This document shows positions 9,208 to 19,841 of a DNA stretch of 64,000 nucleotides, in pieces. The position numbers were made by a program, and so were the translations under genes. Each line of letters begins with the position of its first letter. The stretch's first letter is position 1. Source of the DNA: Leishmania donovani (Eukaryota; Euglenozoa; Kinetoplastea; Trypanosomatida; Trypanosomatidae); assembly GCF_000227135.1 (NCBI RefSeq), contig NC_018261.1, positions 1,658,756 through 1,722,755 on the forward strand, read 5' to 3'. The notes beneath the pieces are model-generated. The model did no database searches. It was given only the letters and a program-made list of their open reading frames with translations, and had not been told where the DNA came from.

Positions 9208-10701
9208 CGGCGTAAGACTTGCGGCGCTACCTCTCCCCTGCATACACATACATACACACACACACGCACCCTTCGCGTTTTTTTTCTCTGTATTGTGCAT
9301 GTCTCGCAGTCTACGTGTGTGTGTCTGTGTGCAGTGGCGCTCTCTTATCGGGCCCCCCTCCCCGTGCACCGCGTCCACGCTGGTCGATCATTGCAGTGTG
9401 GTCTTAAATATCTGATATCTGCGGTTCTGCGCCGCTCGATCTGATGTTTGCGGCAATTCAAGTGTACAAGAGATCTTCTTCATGGTCGCCCTCGACATTC
9501 ATGCTTCGCCACCGCCTTTGGCCATCAATGTCGTTGTTTGCGCTACGTTGTCGTTTTCCCAGACGCTGCCAGTACAAATGTGGTTGCCCGCGTCACCCTG
9601 GCGAGAACAATGGTATGGAGAGCCTAGCTCTTCTTCCGCCTGCTCGTCGAGAGTCGCAGTGTTTGTTTCCGGGAGGGGGAGGAGGGGGCGGTCCCTGCAG
9701 CCTGTATACCTCCCCCCACCCTCCAGCTGTGCATGGTACACGATGATACAAACTACTCCCTCCTCACAACCATGTCTATCTCTTTTTCTCTCCGCCTGCG
9801 CTTTCCACACAACTCTCTCGCTCTTTGCTGAACAACACGGATTAACATGCAGAACTGTACAGTCATCGTTTTGTTGTTATTTTGCCGCGGCGTGTCGGTG
9901 ACGTCAGCGGCGTTGGTAACAAGCTGTTTTTATGTATCTGTACTGCTTTCGGTAGCCTACGTGCGCATCATCCTCCCCTCTTCTCCTCTTTTACTGCCTC
10001 CTCGCTCTTCTTTTTGGGACACCTTTTAGACGGTCGTAGTACGTGGGCTGAACTGCCTCTCGTGGGGGCTCGCACGTTGTCGGCTTTCTCTTGTTTTATT
10101 TCTTTTCCTTTTGGTGGCGTTGCTGCAGAGTAGAGACCTCGATTTACATTTTTTTGTTGCGACACGTGCGAACAGACTACCTCACGTGCAGTGACGCGCA
10201 CACGTACGTGTTGGCAACACCGCGAAACGAAATCGTCCCTCGACACCATCTTTTCTCGTGCGATTTTTCTTTTTAATCCTTGCTGAAGACGTCGCTTCAA
10301 TCACCGTTTGACACGCCGTTGTGTTTCCGTGTGTCCGTCTGCGTAACCTCTGTGGTCGAGCGCCCTCTGTTTCTCGCGGGGGGAAGACCTCACCTTGGGA
10401 GGGGTGCGACTCGCAAGGTTTGGAAGTCCTTGGCCTCTAGCCTCTTCCTCTCCCTTCTTCAAGGCGCCCCGGAGCACTAATCGTACAGGACGCGCCAGTG
10501 GTGCCTGTCGAGCGGCTGGTGTTGTGCTTGTTGAAGCTCTGCCTCACCTCAGCCGCCGCAACTTTTCCTCCCCGTTTTTTTCGTCTGTTGTTCCTGAGAA
10601 GCTTTCGCCGTCTCTCTCCTTTTCCCTTCTCCTTTCTATCTCGGAGGCATACACGCACACACAACCCAACGTATGCACTAGCGGCTACCGAAACAGCAGT
10701 C
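9208..10701. other. intergenic region between beta7 and TOR
   Basis: There is no credible gene in 1.5 kb. It contains a (CA)n run near 9246-9264, a G-rich block at about 9670-9692 (several G-runs on the plus strand, possible quadruplex), and pyrimidine tracts. The tract at 10560-10595 with AG at 10597-10598 is the likely trans-splice site for TOR. Confidence 0.65.
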
Positions 10702-13700
10702 ATGTCGTCGGTCGACTCGGATAAACTCGCGACCTCCATCCGCGCACTAGCCGGCAGTCGCGACGAGCGTATCGCCTTTGTGACGGAGGGCGTGAAGCAG
10801 GCAAAGGAGTTGCAGGGCAAAAGCGTGCAGGAGTATGAGATGGTGGTGTCGTCGCTGCTTATGTGTCTGGAGAGCTTTGAGGTGGTGCACGGCACGTCGC
10901 TTGATGTGCTCTGCGAACTCACTGTCCTGGACATTCTGCTAAACCTAGACTTGTCTGTCATCCAGCTGTCGCAGTGTAACAGCTACTTGCGGCTTTGCCT
11001 CATGGCGGTGAATGAAATTCCCGTCGCTGTGGCAGCTGCAAAGACGTTCGCGCAGACGCTTAGCTACAGCATGACGACGGACTTTGTGCGCACTCAAATC
11101 GGAGAGACACTCGAGTGGATTTCGCTCTCCGACGCCAAGTCGCAGCCTCGTCGCATTTGTGGCATCTTGGTGCTCACGGAGGTAGCGTTGCGCATTCCAA
11201 TGGTAATTCTGCCGCGGCTCTCCGAGGTGTTCGACAGGGCTTGGGACTGCTTGGTGGTTCACGACGAGGAGGTCCGCTCACGCGCTCTGTGTCTCTTCAC
11301 GCTATGCGCAAAGCTGCTGGTCAACCGCCCTGCCGCCATTCGTGCTGAAACCTGCGACGCATTGATGTCACACCTGAAGGGTAACCTCGCCTCTAAATCG
11401 AAGGACAAACGCATTGCTGGCCTCCTTGCATTCGAGCCCATCGTCATCAACTCGATCGGCACCAGCAACATACGCTACGAAGACCTCTCCAACCTTCTAG
11501 TCCCCTACATTATGGGGGGCGGCGCCAACGTCAACGCCGACACGCGCGAGCTCCTGTTTCGCTGCCTGGTTGTCCTCTGCCGCTTCAGTGCACCACAGTT
11601 TGTCGCGCACCAGCTCAAGGAGAGCGTGCGCTTCGCGCTGGATTCCATCAACCGCAACATTCAGCGGAACACCGCCTTCGAGATGCTCTCTGAGATCATT
11701 CCGATTGTAGGCAAGACAGAGTTTGCGCCCTTCGTAGACGACACGTGTGAAGTAATCAAGACCATTTTTGAGAAGTCTCCGAGCCCGTGCTGGAAGGCGC
11801 TGCAGTGTTTCTCCATCATCTGCAAAGAGTGCCGGCCATCCAAGATGGAGACATACGTGGAGTCGTGCATCGAGAACGTGTTTGTGTGGGGCCTTTCCGC
11901 GGAGCTGATTGAGTGCATGCGCGCCATCATCGAGTCGTCGAGCGTGCAGTACCGAGCAAAGCTGGAGGAGTCGCTGCTTGACATGATCTCCGTCACACTA
12001 TGCGGTCTCCCATTTCGACAGCAGATCGACGCGCCGCGCGTCAGTGAGAGCTCTACGGATGTGAGCGCCTCCGAGTATCAGATCTCCGTTGCCCTGAACG
12101 CCCTCAAGCAGTTCGGCTTCTCCAACTCGGAGCTCATGGGCGACTTTCTGCGCGTCTCGGTGCTGCCTTTTATCGACAACAACAGCGTCGCGGTGCGCAA
12201 CGCAGCTGTCTATACGATCGTCAAGCTTCTCATCCCCCCTGGCGAGAAAGGCGACCTCAGTATCGCACGTCGCATGTGCGTCAACACCGTCATCACGCGC
12301 ATGCTGGTCGTTGGGTTGTCAGACCCCAATCCTGTGGTGCGTCAGACCATTCTGAGTGCCTTTACAGAGGACTTTTATCCATACCTTAGCGAGCAGCAGT
12401 ATCTCTTTCGCTTCTACTCTGCCCTGGGTGACGAATCCATCAACTGTCGCGTGGCGGCGACGGAGCAGCTGTGCCAGATGATCCGCTATGACCCATCGCA
12501 CATTCTGCCTGCGCTACGAGAGGAGATGGTTGTCATTCTACACTTCATTACGTCTACCTTCAATATGGACACCGTCCAAAACGGGTTCCGCCTCCTCGCC
12601 GCGATCGCCACTCGCGCGCCGCAACTCGTAGTGAACTTTACGGAAGGCATCTGCGAGGCTCTGGTGCCGTACTTTAGCACTCTCTCCTCCCGCTCCGGCA
12701 TTCTCCTGTCGTTCTTGCACTGCTGCACAGCCGTCGCGGCGGCGCTCCGGAAGTTTGGTAGCACCCCCTTCTCCTCCAAACGTGAAATCGCTCTTGTGTG
12801 TGAGCTGCTGGAAACCTTGCCGGCGGACCGGTCGTATCACATCATCCGGCTGTCCTGTCTCCGCTTCCTCTCGGCAACCCTTGCGCCGCTCATGGAAGGT
12901 GCCTCGCCTTACGTGCTGTATCCTCGGCTCTTTCAACAACTCTGCACGGTGCTGCACAGAACAGAGGAGAGCGTCGACATTCGCCTTGAAGCGCTGCGGT
13001 GCATTGGCGTGATCGGTGCGCTGGACTCGCACGTGTTCCAGTCGTTCAATCTCAACGAGGAGAAGGCGTCTGGGATGAGCGCGGTGGTGGTGGACAGGGT
13101 GACACACGTGAAGTGCTGCCGTATTGTGCTCTGCGCTGTGGCAGCGCTGCTTGACCCGGAGAGCAAGCGCTCCGCCGGCGCGCGCGAAGGGCTCCTGCGC
13201 ACGGGTGTGCAGACGATGCTGAACATCTTTGAGCATGTTCCGTGCTCCAAGAGTGAAATCGGTCTCGTGATCGGGCCGCTGGCCCGCGTCATCCGGCAGC
13301 TGCCTGGCGGCCGCCTCTTTGCGACCGTGCTCTTCGAGTTCTGCAACATCATTCGCTACGGCGGTGCGGTGGTGCTCAACGATTTGAATGAGATTTACCG
13401 CGTATTTGACAACGTATGGGAGTTCCAGGTCAACTACCGATTTCTGGCCGTGCGCATGCTCTCGTTTGTCGCCAACTTCGAAGCCTCCGGCAATTTGCAC
13501 TACGGCCAGCAGCACTCGCGCATCCTGCCGCAACTCTTCGACACGCTCAACCGTGCTGACCTGCGCGCCGACCTCAAGTACGCCGTACTTGAGTACATTG
13601 TGCGTCATGTCGACTCCCTGCAGCCGTGCACGGAGGCGGCGGTGGATAACCTGCTCGGCGCCATACAGAACCCGGCAAATCCGCTTGACTTTGTGAACCA

Positions 13701-16700
13701 CTGTGTGGTGACGCTTAAGGAGATCTGCGTCAAGCTGTATGTCGATGAGCTCGTCGGCGCTATTGTTCGATGTCTGCTGGCATGCCTCTCCGTCGACCTT
13801 GCACGCAAGACACGCGGACGCGATAGTATTGCTCTCTGCAACAACATCATGGGGGTCTTCTGCGTCCTGATCGAGGAGCTGCAGGGCAATTTTCTCAAGT
13901 ACTCAACGTACATTATTCAGGCCTTGAAGAACTACCGCATCACAAACACGGAGTTTGGCGTAATGAACAACCGCGTCGCCACCGGCCTCCGCTGTGCACG
14001 CAGCGCAATGTCGATCCAGCAACAAAACGCGGAGGTGGCCGCGCTACTGAAGACATGCGAATCTGTCGTGATGAAGAGCATGTCGCGCATGGGCGAGGTC
14101 TGGAGCTACGCGAACCTCAACGACGACAACGCAAATGCAGGGGCCGCCGAGGAGCGCACCATGCCCATCAACGAACAGCGTCTCATCAATCCAATGAAGG
14201 TTGTTCCCCTGACGAAGGAGGAGTGGGTCAAGTGGTCGGACCAGTTCGCCATCACGCTGCTGCAAGAGTCGCCGTTTCAGGTCTTCCGCTGCACGGCGGT
14301 GCCCATCGGCATCAACGCAGCCCCGCTGGTCGAGAAATCGACGCAGTTTGTGCAAGACACACTCCAAATCGCCTTTCGATCCATGTGGAATTACGCGAGC
14401 TCGGCGCTGCAAACCGCTATCACAGACTTTTTCCGTCAGTCGTTTCGTCAGGCGATGATGTCGACCACTGTCCCGGCGGAGGTGGTGACGATGTTGCTTG
14501 GTATCGTGGAGTACATGGACCACGTTGGTGAGGCCTTGTTCATCTCGTACAATGACCTCTCCGAGTGTGCGTGGAACCGAGGAATGTTGGCCAAGGCGCT
14601 CTTTTGGCGCGAGGCCGCCTACCGCGACGACCCTGTCGGCACCGTCGAGTCGCTCATCTCTCTCTACAGTGAGCTACACATGGTGGACTCCTCCGTTGGA
14701 ATCTTGAACATGACGAGCGAGGAGCAGCGGCGCAGCCTGCTGCAGACAAGCCTGGTCAAGCTCGCGCGCTACACGGAGGCGCTCCAGCTGACGCAGCAGG
14801 AGCTGGAACTGGAAGCTGCCCCGTTGGAGGAGAGTAGCACCGAGAACTTATCCAAGGGCTGCGGGTACAAGAACGGCAGCCGCGGCTGGTCTCGCATGCT
14901 GCACTACACGTCCAACAGCGACCTCACCCCGTCCTCCTCAAAGGCGGAGGAGAGCTGTCGCGACCGCCGCGTTGAGGTGAACGCGCGACTGATGTTGTGC
15001 CTGAGCGAGCTTGGCGAGTACGACAGGGTTCTGGAACAGTGGGGCAGCATGCTCCACAACTACAAGGACCGCGTGACAGATACAGACGAGATGCACGTGC
15101 TGTTTTTTGTCTCGCAGTACGCCGCAGACGCGTCGATCCGGCTGCAGTCGTGGGACACGCTGGAGCACGTCCTGGACTGGTTGCCGCCGGACATGGTTCT
15201 CTACCACGTGTCAAAGGCGGCTCTGGAGGTGGTGCGCGGCAACTACGACGCCGCGCTCGTCTCCGTGACGAACGGGCGCAAGGTGCTGCTGGAGGATCTG
15301 ACAAGCCTGCTTCACGAGTCGTACGCGCGCGCCTACGAGGGGCTCGTGGTTGCGCAGCAGCTGACGGAGGTGGAGGAGGTCATCATAGCGAAGCAGACGC
15401 AGAAGGCGCTCAGCTCCGCTGCCCACATACCGCATCTCTGCCATATCTGGGAGCAGCGCATTCGAATGATGCATGCGACGGTGCCGACATGGAAGCAGGT
15501 GCTGGGGATCCGTGGCCTGCTCATCTCGCCCCATGAGGACGTGAAGACGCGCATCCAGTTCACCAAGCTCTGTCGGCAGGAGAAGGCGCGGCAGCTAGAG
15601 AAGTTTACGCTGGCCGAGCTCCTCGGGTTCGCCAACCCGACCCTGGAGCAACTCACGAGCCGCAATGTGAACCCACGCGTGGTAATGCAGTACATCTCAT
15701 ACCTCTCCGAAACCAACGCACTTGGCCCTGGCAGCGCCTTCGGAACCGAGAGCGACCTTATCAAGAAGATGATTGATGTGCACACCAAGGCAGAAAACTC
15801 GGCAGTGTTGGCGCGGGCCTACACGCGTCTCGGCAGCAAGGTCGATCTCATCGAGTCGGTGCAATGCTTCAAGACTGCCATCATGTACGATCCACAGTGG
15901 TTTCTGGCATGGCGTAAGTGGGCCGAAGCGAACGCGCAGCTGCTCCAGACTGACAAGGGCGAAGAAACGTGCCGCAACGCTATCGAGGGCTTTATCCGAA
16001 GCATTCAGCTTGGGACGTCCGACTCGACGCTCATTCAAGACGTGCTCAAGCTGCTGACGCTCTGGTCGAGCCACTGCGACTCTGATCACAACTTAAAGGA
16101 GCTGCGCGAGCGTGTCTTCGATGTGCCGTCGCGCGTGTGGCACCTTGTGGTGCCACAGCTGGTCGCCCGGCTCGACACCGGCTCCGACGACAGCTGCCGG
16201 CTTGTGGCGGATGTCCTGACGAACGTGGGCTACGACTACCCCCACACGTTGGTGTACCCGCTGAACCTGTGCACCATGTCTGATTCGGAGCGGCGTAACA
16301 GGTACTCCAATGAGGTGCTGGGCAAGCTGCAGGAGCGGTATCCGGTGATTGTGCTGCAGGGTCGTCTCATGATTGACGAACTTATCCGCGTCTCGTCCCT
16401 CATCTACGAGCAGTGGTATGACAAGCTGGAGGCGGCGGCGACGGCCTTCTTTGGCCGCCGCAGCACCGACGAGATGATACGCACGCTGCTGCCGATTCAC
16501 GAGACGTTGACACGGGTGCCGGAGACGGTGGTGGAATCGGAGTTTCTGTCCAAGTACAGCAAGCGTCTGACCGAGGCCCGGGATTGGCTGCGGTCGTACT
16601 CGTCAACGCGCTACACCGGCGACATTCAATCTGCATGGAAGCTGTACCACAGCGTGTACTGCAACATCGACAAACAGATCAAATCGAGCGACACCCTACA

Positions 16701-18015
16701 GCTGCAGTTCTGCAGTCCGAAGCTGTTTGAGGCGCGCAACCTCTCCATCGGGATCCCCGACGCGCGGCCTGTTCGCGAGGAGTCGGTTGCGAAGGTGAAC
16801 CGCTTTCAGAAAGACATCATCGTCATCGCCAGCAAGCAGCGGCCGAAGCGGATCGGCATCATCACGGCGGAGGGGAGGTTGCAGAAGTTCCTGCTCAAAG
16901 GGCGCGAGGATCTCCGCCTGGACGAGCGCGTCATGCAGCTCTTCTCGCTAGTCAACATCCTCATGCAGTCCGACTCGAGGACGAGCAAGAACTTAGGCTT
17001 CCAGATCCAGCGCTACTCCGTCACGCCGCTAAAAGACAACGTCGGCATCATTGGCTGGGTCGACGGCTGCGACACGCTGCACGAGGTCGTCAAGCACTTT
17101 CGCGAACGCAAATCGATCCCGGTGGAACTGGAGATGCGCATGCTGGACCAGATCATCACTTTTGACAACTCCAAGGCGTACGACTACCTGACCATCATGT
17201 CGAAGGTAGAGGTGTTGGAGTTCCTCTCCGATCACACCTCCGGGCAGGACATTCGCAAGGCCATGTGGAACACGTCGCCGAACTGCGAGGTCTGGTACGA
17301 TCGGCGCCGCATGTACACAACGTCCTTGGCGAACATGAGCATCGTAGGCTACATCCTCGGCCTCGGCGACCGCCACCCAAACAACATCATGCTGCAGCGC
17401 GCGTCTGGATTGGTGGTGCACATCGACTTTGGTGACTGCTTTGAGGTTGCCATGACGCGCGACAAGTTCCCCGAAAAGGTACCGTTCCGATTGACACGTA
17501 TGCTGCGCAGCGCGCTCGACGTGTCGGGTGTCGACGGGGCGTTTCGTGCCTGCTCGGAGACGGCGATGTGCGTGCTGCGCGAGGGCAGCCACAGCGTGCT
17601 AGCCCTCCTCGAGGCATTCATTCAAGACCCGCTTATTTCGTGGCGCCTCATCAACAGACATGGGCAGGAGCCTGAGTCGTCGAACGATCACAAGACTATC
17701 GAAGAGCAGGTGAACATTGCCAACATGCGCAACGCCACATCGACGGCGGGAGCGGAATCCATGTGTGACTCTGTAGGGAAGCGCGATAGCGGTACCTTTA
17801 GTGTCGCGAAGCACTTGTGTGGGGAGGAGGTGGATGTGGTGCATCAGGGTGTGTTCATCGTCAAGCGCCTCAGCTCCAAGCTCAAAGGGCAGGACTTTAT
17901 CTCGGCTGGCACGGAGCCCCTCGACCCACGCACGCAGGTAGGGCAGCTCATCGAAGAAGCCACAGACGTCACCAACGTGGCACAGTCCTGGTCGGGATGG
18001 TACCCGTTCTGGTAG
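10702..18015 (+). CDS. TOR: TOR kinase (target of rapamycin, PIKK family)
   Basis: A 2437-aa phosphatidylinositol-kinase-related Ser/Thr kinase controlling growth and nutrient signalling in TOR complexes. Visible in order are a long HEAT-type helical solenoid (about residues 1-1250), a FAT region (about 1290-1800), an FRB-like helical bundle (about 1889-1985, LIYEQWYDKLEAA), and a PI3/PI4-kinase catalytic domain. The catalytic loop is GLGDRHPNN (Asp2223), the metal motif HIDFGD (Asp2242), and the FATC tail ends GWYPFW at the C-terminus. The ATG at 10702 is the first after the polypyrimidine tract and AG; an open frame extends further upstream only from a GTG. Leishmania has several TOR paralogues. 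FRB and FATC argue for a canonical TOR, and linkage to beta7 and QDPR makes me favour TOR2, but sequence alone does not settle this. Confidence 0.95.
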   Translation: MSSVDSDKLATSIRALAGSRDERIAFVTEGVKQAKELQGKSVQEYEMVVSSLLMCLESFEVVHGTSLDVLCELTVLDILLNLDLSVIQLSQCNSYLRLCLMAVNEIPVAVAAAKTFAQTLSYSMTTDFVRTQIGETLEWISLSDAKSQPRRICGILVLTEVALRIPMVILPRLSEVFDRAWDCLVVHDEEVRSRALCLFTLCAKLLVNRPAAIRAETCDALMSHLKGNLASKSKDKRIAGLLAFEPIVINSIGTSNIRYEDLSNLLVPYIMGGGANVNADTRELLFRCLVVLCRFSAPQFVAHQLKESVRFALDSINRNIQRNTAFEMLSEIIPIVGKTEFAPFVDDTCEVIKTIFEKSPSPCWKALQCFSIICKECRPSKMETYVESCIENVFVWGLSAELIECMRAIIESSSVQYRAKLEESLLDMISVTLCGLPFRQQIDAPRVSESSTDVSASEYQISVALNALKQFGFSNSELMGDFLRVSVLPFIDNNSVAVRNAAVYTIVKLLIPPGEKGDLSIARRMCVNTVITRMLVVGLSDPNPVVRQTILSAFTEDFYPYLSEQQYLFRFYSALGDESINCRVAATEQLCQMIRYDPSHILPALREEMVVILHFITSTFNMDTVQNGFRLLAAIATRAPQLVVNFTEGICEALVPYFSTLSSRSGILLSFLHCCTAVAAALRKFGSTPFSSKREIALVCELLETLPADRSYHIIRLSCLRFLSATLAPLMEGASPYVLYPRLFQQLCTVLHRTEESVDIRLEALRCIGVIGALDSHVFQSFNLNEEKASGMSAVVVDRVTHVKCCRIVLCAVAALLDPESKRSAGAREGLLRTGVQTMLNIFEHVPCSKSEIGLVIGPLARVIRQLPGGRLFATVLFEFCNIIRYGGAVVLNDLNEIYRVFDNVWEFQVNYRFLAVRMLSFVANFEASGNLHYGQQHSRILPQLFDTLNRADLRADLKYAVLEYIVRHVDSLQPCTEAAVDNLLGAIQNPANPLDFVNHCVVTLKEICVKLYVDELVGAIVRCLLACLSVDLARKTRGRDSIALCNNIMGVFCVLIEELQGNFLKYSTYIIQALKNYRITNTEFGVMNNRVATGLRCARSAMSIQQQNAEVAALLKTCESVVMKSMSRMGEVWSYANLNDDNANAGAAEERTMPINEQRLINPMKVVPLTKEEWVKWSDQFAITLLQESPFQVFRCTAVPIGINAAPLVEKSTQFVQDTLQIAFRSMWNYASSALQTAITDFFRQSFRQAMMSTTVPAEVVTMLLGIVEYMDHVGEALFISYNDLSECAWNRGMLAKALFWREAAYRDDPVGTVESLISLYSELHMVDSSVGILNMTSEEQRRSLLQTSLVKLARYTEALQLTQQELELEAAPLEESSTENLSKGCGYKNGSRGWSRMLHYTSNSDLTPSSSKAEESCRDRRVEVNARLMLCLSELGEYDRVLEQWGSMLHNYKDRVTDTDEMHVLFFVSQYAADASIRLQSWDTLEHVLDWLPPDMVLYHVSKAALEVVRGNYDAALVSVTNGRKVLLEDLTSLLHESYARAYEGLVVAQQLTEVEEVIIAKQTQKALSSAAHIPHLCHIWEQRIRMMHATVPTWKQVLGIRGLLISPHEDVKTRIQFTKLCRQEKARQLEKFTLAELLGFANPTLEQLTSRNVNPRVVMQYISYLSETNALGPGSAFGTESDLIKKMIDVHTKAENSAVLARAYTRLGSKVDLIESVQCFKTAIMYDPQWFLAWRKWAEANAQLLQTDKGEETCRNAIEGFIRSIQLGTSDSTLIQDVLKLLTLWSSHCDSDHNLKELRERVFDVPSRVWHLVVPQLVARLDTGSDDSCRLVADVLTNVGYDYPHTLVYPLNLCTMSDSERRNRYSNEVLGKLQERYPVIVLQGRLMIDELIRVSSLIYEQWYDKLEAAATAFFGRRSTDEMIRTLLPIHETLTRVPETVVESEFLSKYSKRLTEARDWLRSYSSTRYTGDIQSAWKLYHSVYCNIDKQIKSSDTLQLQFCSPKLFEARNLSIGIPDARPVREESVAKVNRFQKDIIVIASKQRPKRIGIITAEGRLQKFLLKGREDLRLDERVMQLFSLVNILMQSDSRTSKNLGFQIQRYSVTPLKDNVGIIGWVDGCDTLHEVVKHFRERKSIPVELEMRMLDQIITFDNSKAYDYLTIMSKVEVLEFLSDHTSGQDIRKAMWNTSPNCEVWYDRRRMYTTSLANMSIVGYILGLGDRHPNNIMLQRASGLVVHIDFGDCFEVAMTRDKFPEKVPFRLTRMLRSALDVSGVDGAFRACSETAMCVLREGSHSVLALLEAFIQDPLISWRLINRHGQEPESSNDHKTIEEQVNIANMRNATSTAGAESMCDSVGKRDSGTFSVAKHLCGEEVDVVHQGVFIVKRLSSKLKGQDFISAGTEPLDPRTQVGQLIEEATDVTNVAQSWSGWYPFW

Positions 18016-18961
18016 ATTAGCACCACCGGCAATCCAGCACGACCACACCACCACCTCCATCACCATTAGCGCCCAGGCCGGCAGAGGCCACGTCGCATTC
18101 TCTCACTGACATTCGATGGTCGTCTTCTCGCTCCCCTGCCGCTTCCCGGGTGCTTATCTCTTTCCTTGTAGCGTGTCTGCGTTTGTGCTGATCCCTTTGG
18201 CTCTAGGTCGCTTTTGCGTGTGCGATCGTTGTGATTTCCATTCCTCGCCTCCTCTTCCACCTCTCCGCTCTCCACCCGTGACTGGTGTACCACGTCAAGT
18301 TCTGCTCTCGTTTTCGTTTTTCTGCTTCACGTGTGCGACACAGACGTCGCTTGTACTGTCCCCTCTCGCCCGCGTCTGCAGAGAATGCGGGTGAGGAACC
18401 GCAAGTGCAACGACAAGTGAGCATCATGGAAGGGGCTGCTCGGCAGTGCCCAGCTCATCGCTCGAGCATATGGCGTACTCGACGTGCTCGGATGCGGTTA
18501 AGGTGGCGTCTATCTGCGTCCTTGTAGGATGGGCCGTGCCATCACACGGACACCGCCTGCCACGTGAAGCACCGAATGCAACGCCGGCACGGCATGCGGG
18601 CGTGTCGTTCACGGCCGCTGACGCTCTTCTTTTATTGCACCTTCATGCTTCTCCGCCCTCTTTCGCCCGCGCCCGGCCGCCGCACTCATGCCTCCCTCCT
18701 CCTCCTCGATCCAAGCCATTTTCCTCCTCTTCCGCTGACGCCGACAACTACGTCGAACGTCACTCGCACACCAAACACCCCATCATCAGCTCCCTTTTCT
18801 CTCTCTCTTTTGTTCACCGTAGCTGTCTCTGCGGATTGGTAGAATCGAAGCGGCCAGTTCGTTTAGCTGGCCTCTGATGCCTGTCAGGCAACGGCTCTGC
18901 GGGCTCCCCTGTTAGTCTACCCTGCCATAGCGATAGCTTCGCGCCGGAGCGGCACTTGACG
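18016..18961. other. intergenic region between TOR and the SSNA1-like gene
   Basis: No credible gene. A pyrimidine tract at 18791-18818 followed by AG at 18821-18822 is the likely trans-splice acceptor of the downstream gene, giving a 5' UTR of about 140 nt. Confidence 0.6.
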
Positions 18962-19288
18962 ATGGCTGCTCTCGGGTCGGATGTGCAGGCCACCAGTGTC
19001 GAGCTCGTCTCTGTGATTGAGAAAATGAAGGAGCGCAAGACGTTACTTGAAGAGCAAATCGCTGCCGAGGAGGCTGAGTACGAGGGTGTGCTTGCCGAAG
19101 TGCGCGCTATGCAGGAGAGACTCTCCGCCCTGAAAGACAGTCTCGCGAAGAAGCAGGCGGTGCGAGCGGACTTGGAGCGGACCATATCGGAGACGTACTC
19201 GGCGTTCAAGAGCATCCTAGACGCTTCCAAGAAGCTGCTCTCCACCGCCAAGGAAGAGTCATCGGTGCTCAAGGCGCAGATAGAATGA
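18962..19288 (+). CDS. SSNA1: SSNA1/DIP13-type coiled-coil microtubule protein
   Basis: A 108-aa protein that is almost wholly coiled coil (residues about 12-105), the size of the SSNA1/NA-14/DIP13 family. Its second half follows the family signature closely: DSLAKKQAVRADLERTISET, then YSAFKSILDASKKLLSTAKE, matching the human order NLARK..RNEFDRTIAET..ILESSQTLLSVLKRE. Family members form filaments at centrioles and basal bodies, bind and branch microtubules and act in cilia and division. A basal-body or flagellar role here is inference. The start is the ATG at 18962; the open frame extends to an in-frame TTG two codons upstream, which I reject. Confidence 0.85.
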   Translation: MAALGSDVQATSVELVSVIEKMKERKTLLEEQIAAEEAEYEGVLAEVRAMQERLSALKDSLAKKQAVRADLERTISETYSAFKSILDASKKLLSTAKEESSVLKAQIE

Positions 19289-19841
19289 CACCGAAAGTGA
19301 GAAGGCACAAGAGGCGATGAGGCAAACAACCACAACATAAATGCGATCAGCTCGAAAGACGACACACACACACACACACACACGCACAAGCCGTCCAATT
19401 GCGTTGTCCAACTGACAACGCAAACAGGAGCGACATAACCGCAGCGACGCCGCCTATGCCTTCTGTACAGTGCACCGCTGCCCCAAAGAAGAACAGCCAT
19501 ATCCCTGCTTTTCCCCGTGGCACCCAGTTATATGTGCGGACTGCGGTGTGTCGCATCTTCATCGGCGTGAGCTGCGCCGGTTCTGACTGCCATGCGTTGC
19601 TGCTGCGCCTCTTATCACGCCTCTCTCTAACTTTTCCTCAGTCTTCCCCCAGCCCCGCTGAGACTCCCACGCGTAGCACATAAAAAGGAAAAGAAGAAGA
19701 ACAAAAAATAGAAACGAAGGAGCCACCGCAGTCGCGCGTTCACCATCCTCCCCTCCCCCTCCCCAACACCTGCGTCTCTTCCTCTACACAGGGGCCCCAC
19801 ACAACAAAGGACCAAGCGCAAACACGCTCTCTGCAGACAAG
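19289..19841. other. intergenic region with (CA)n microsatellite
   Basis: There is a (CA)n run at 19362-19382. Pyrimidine tract 19611-19638 with AG at 19640-19641 is a plausible trans-splice acceptor for the RCD1 gene. No gene seen. Confidence 0.6.

Noticed and set aside
10498..10701. N-terminal extension of the TOR gene from an upstream GTG
   Set aside because: The extra residues are translated polypyrimidine UTR, the start is not ATG, and the predicted splice acceptor (10597-10598) lies within it.
12538..13701. 387-codon minus-strand open frame inside the TOR gene
   Set aside because: It is a shadow of the TOR reading frame, with no recognisable domain and against the direction of transcription.
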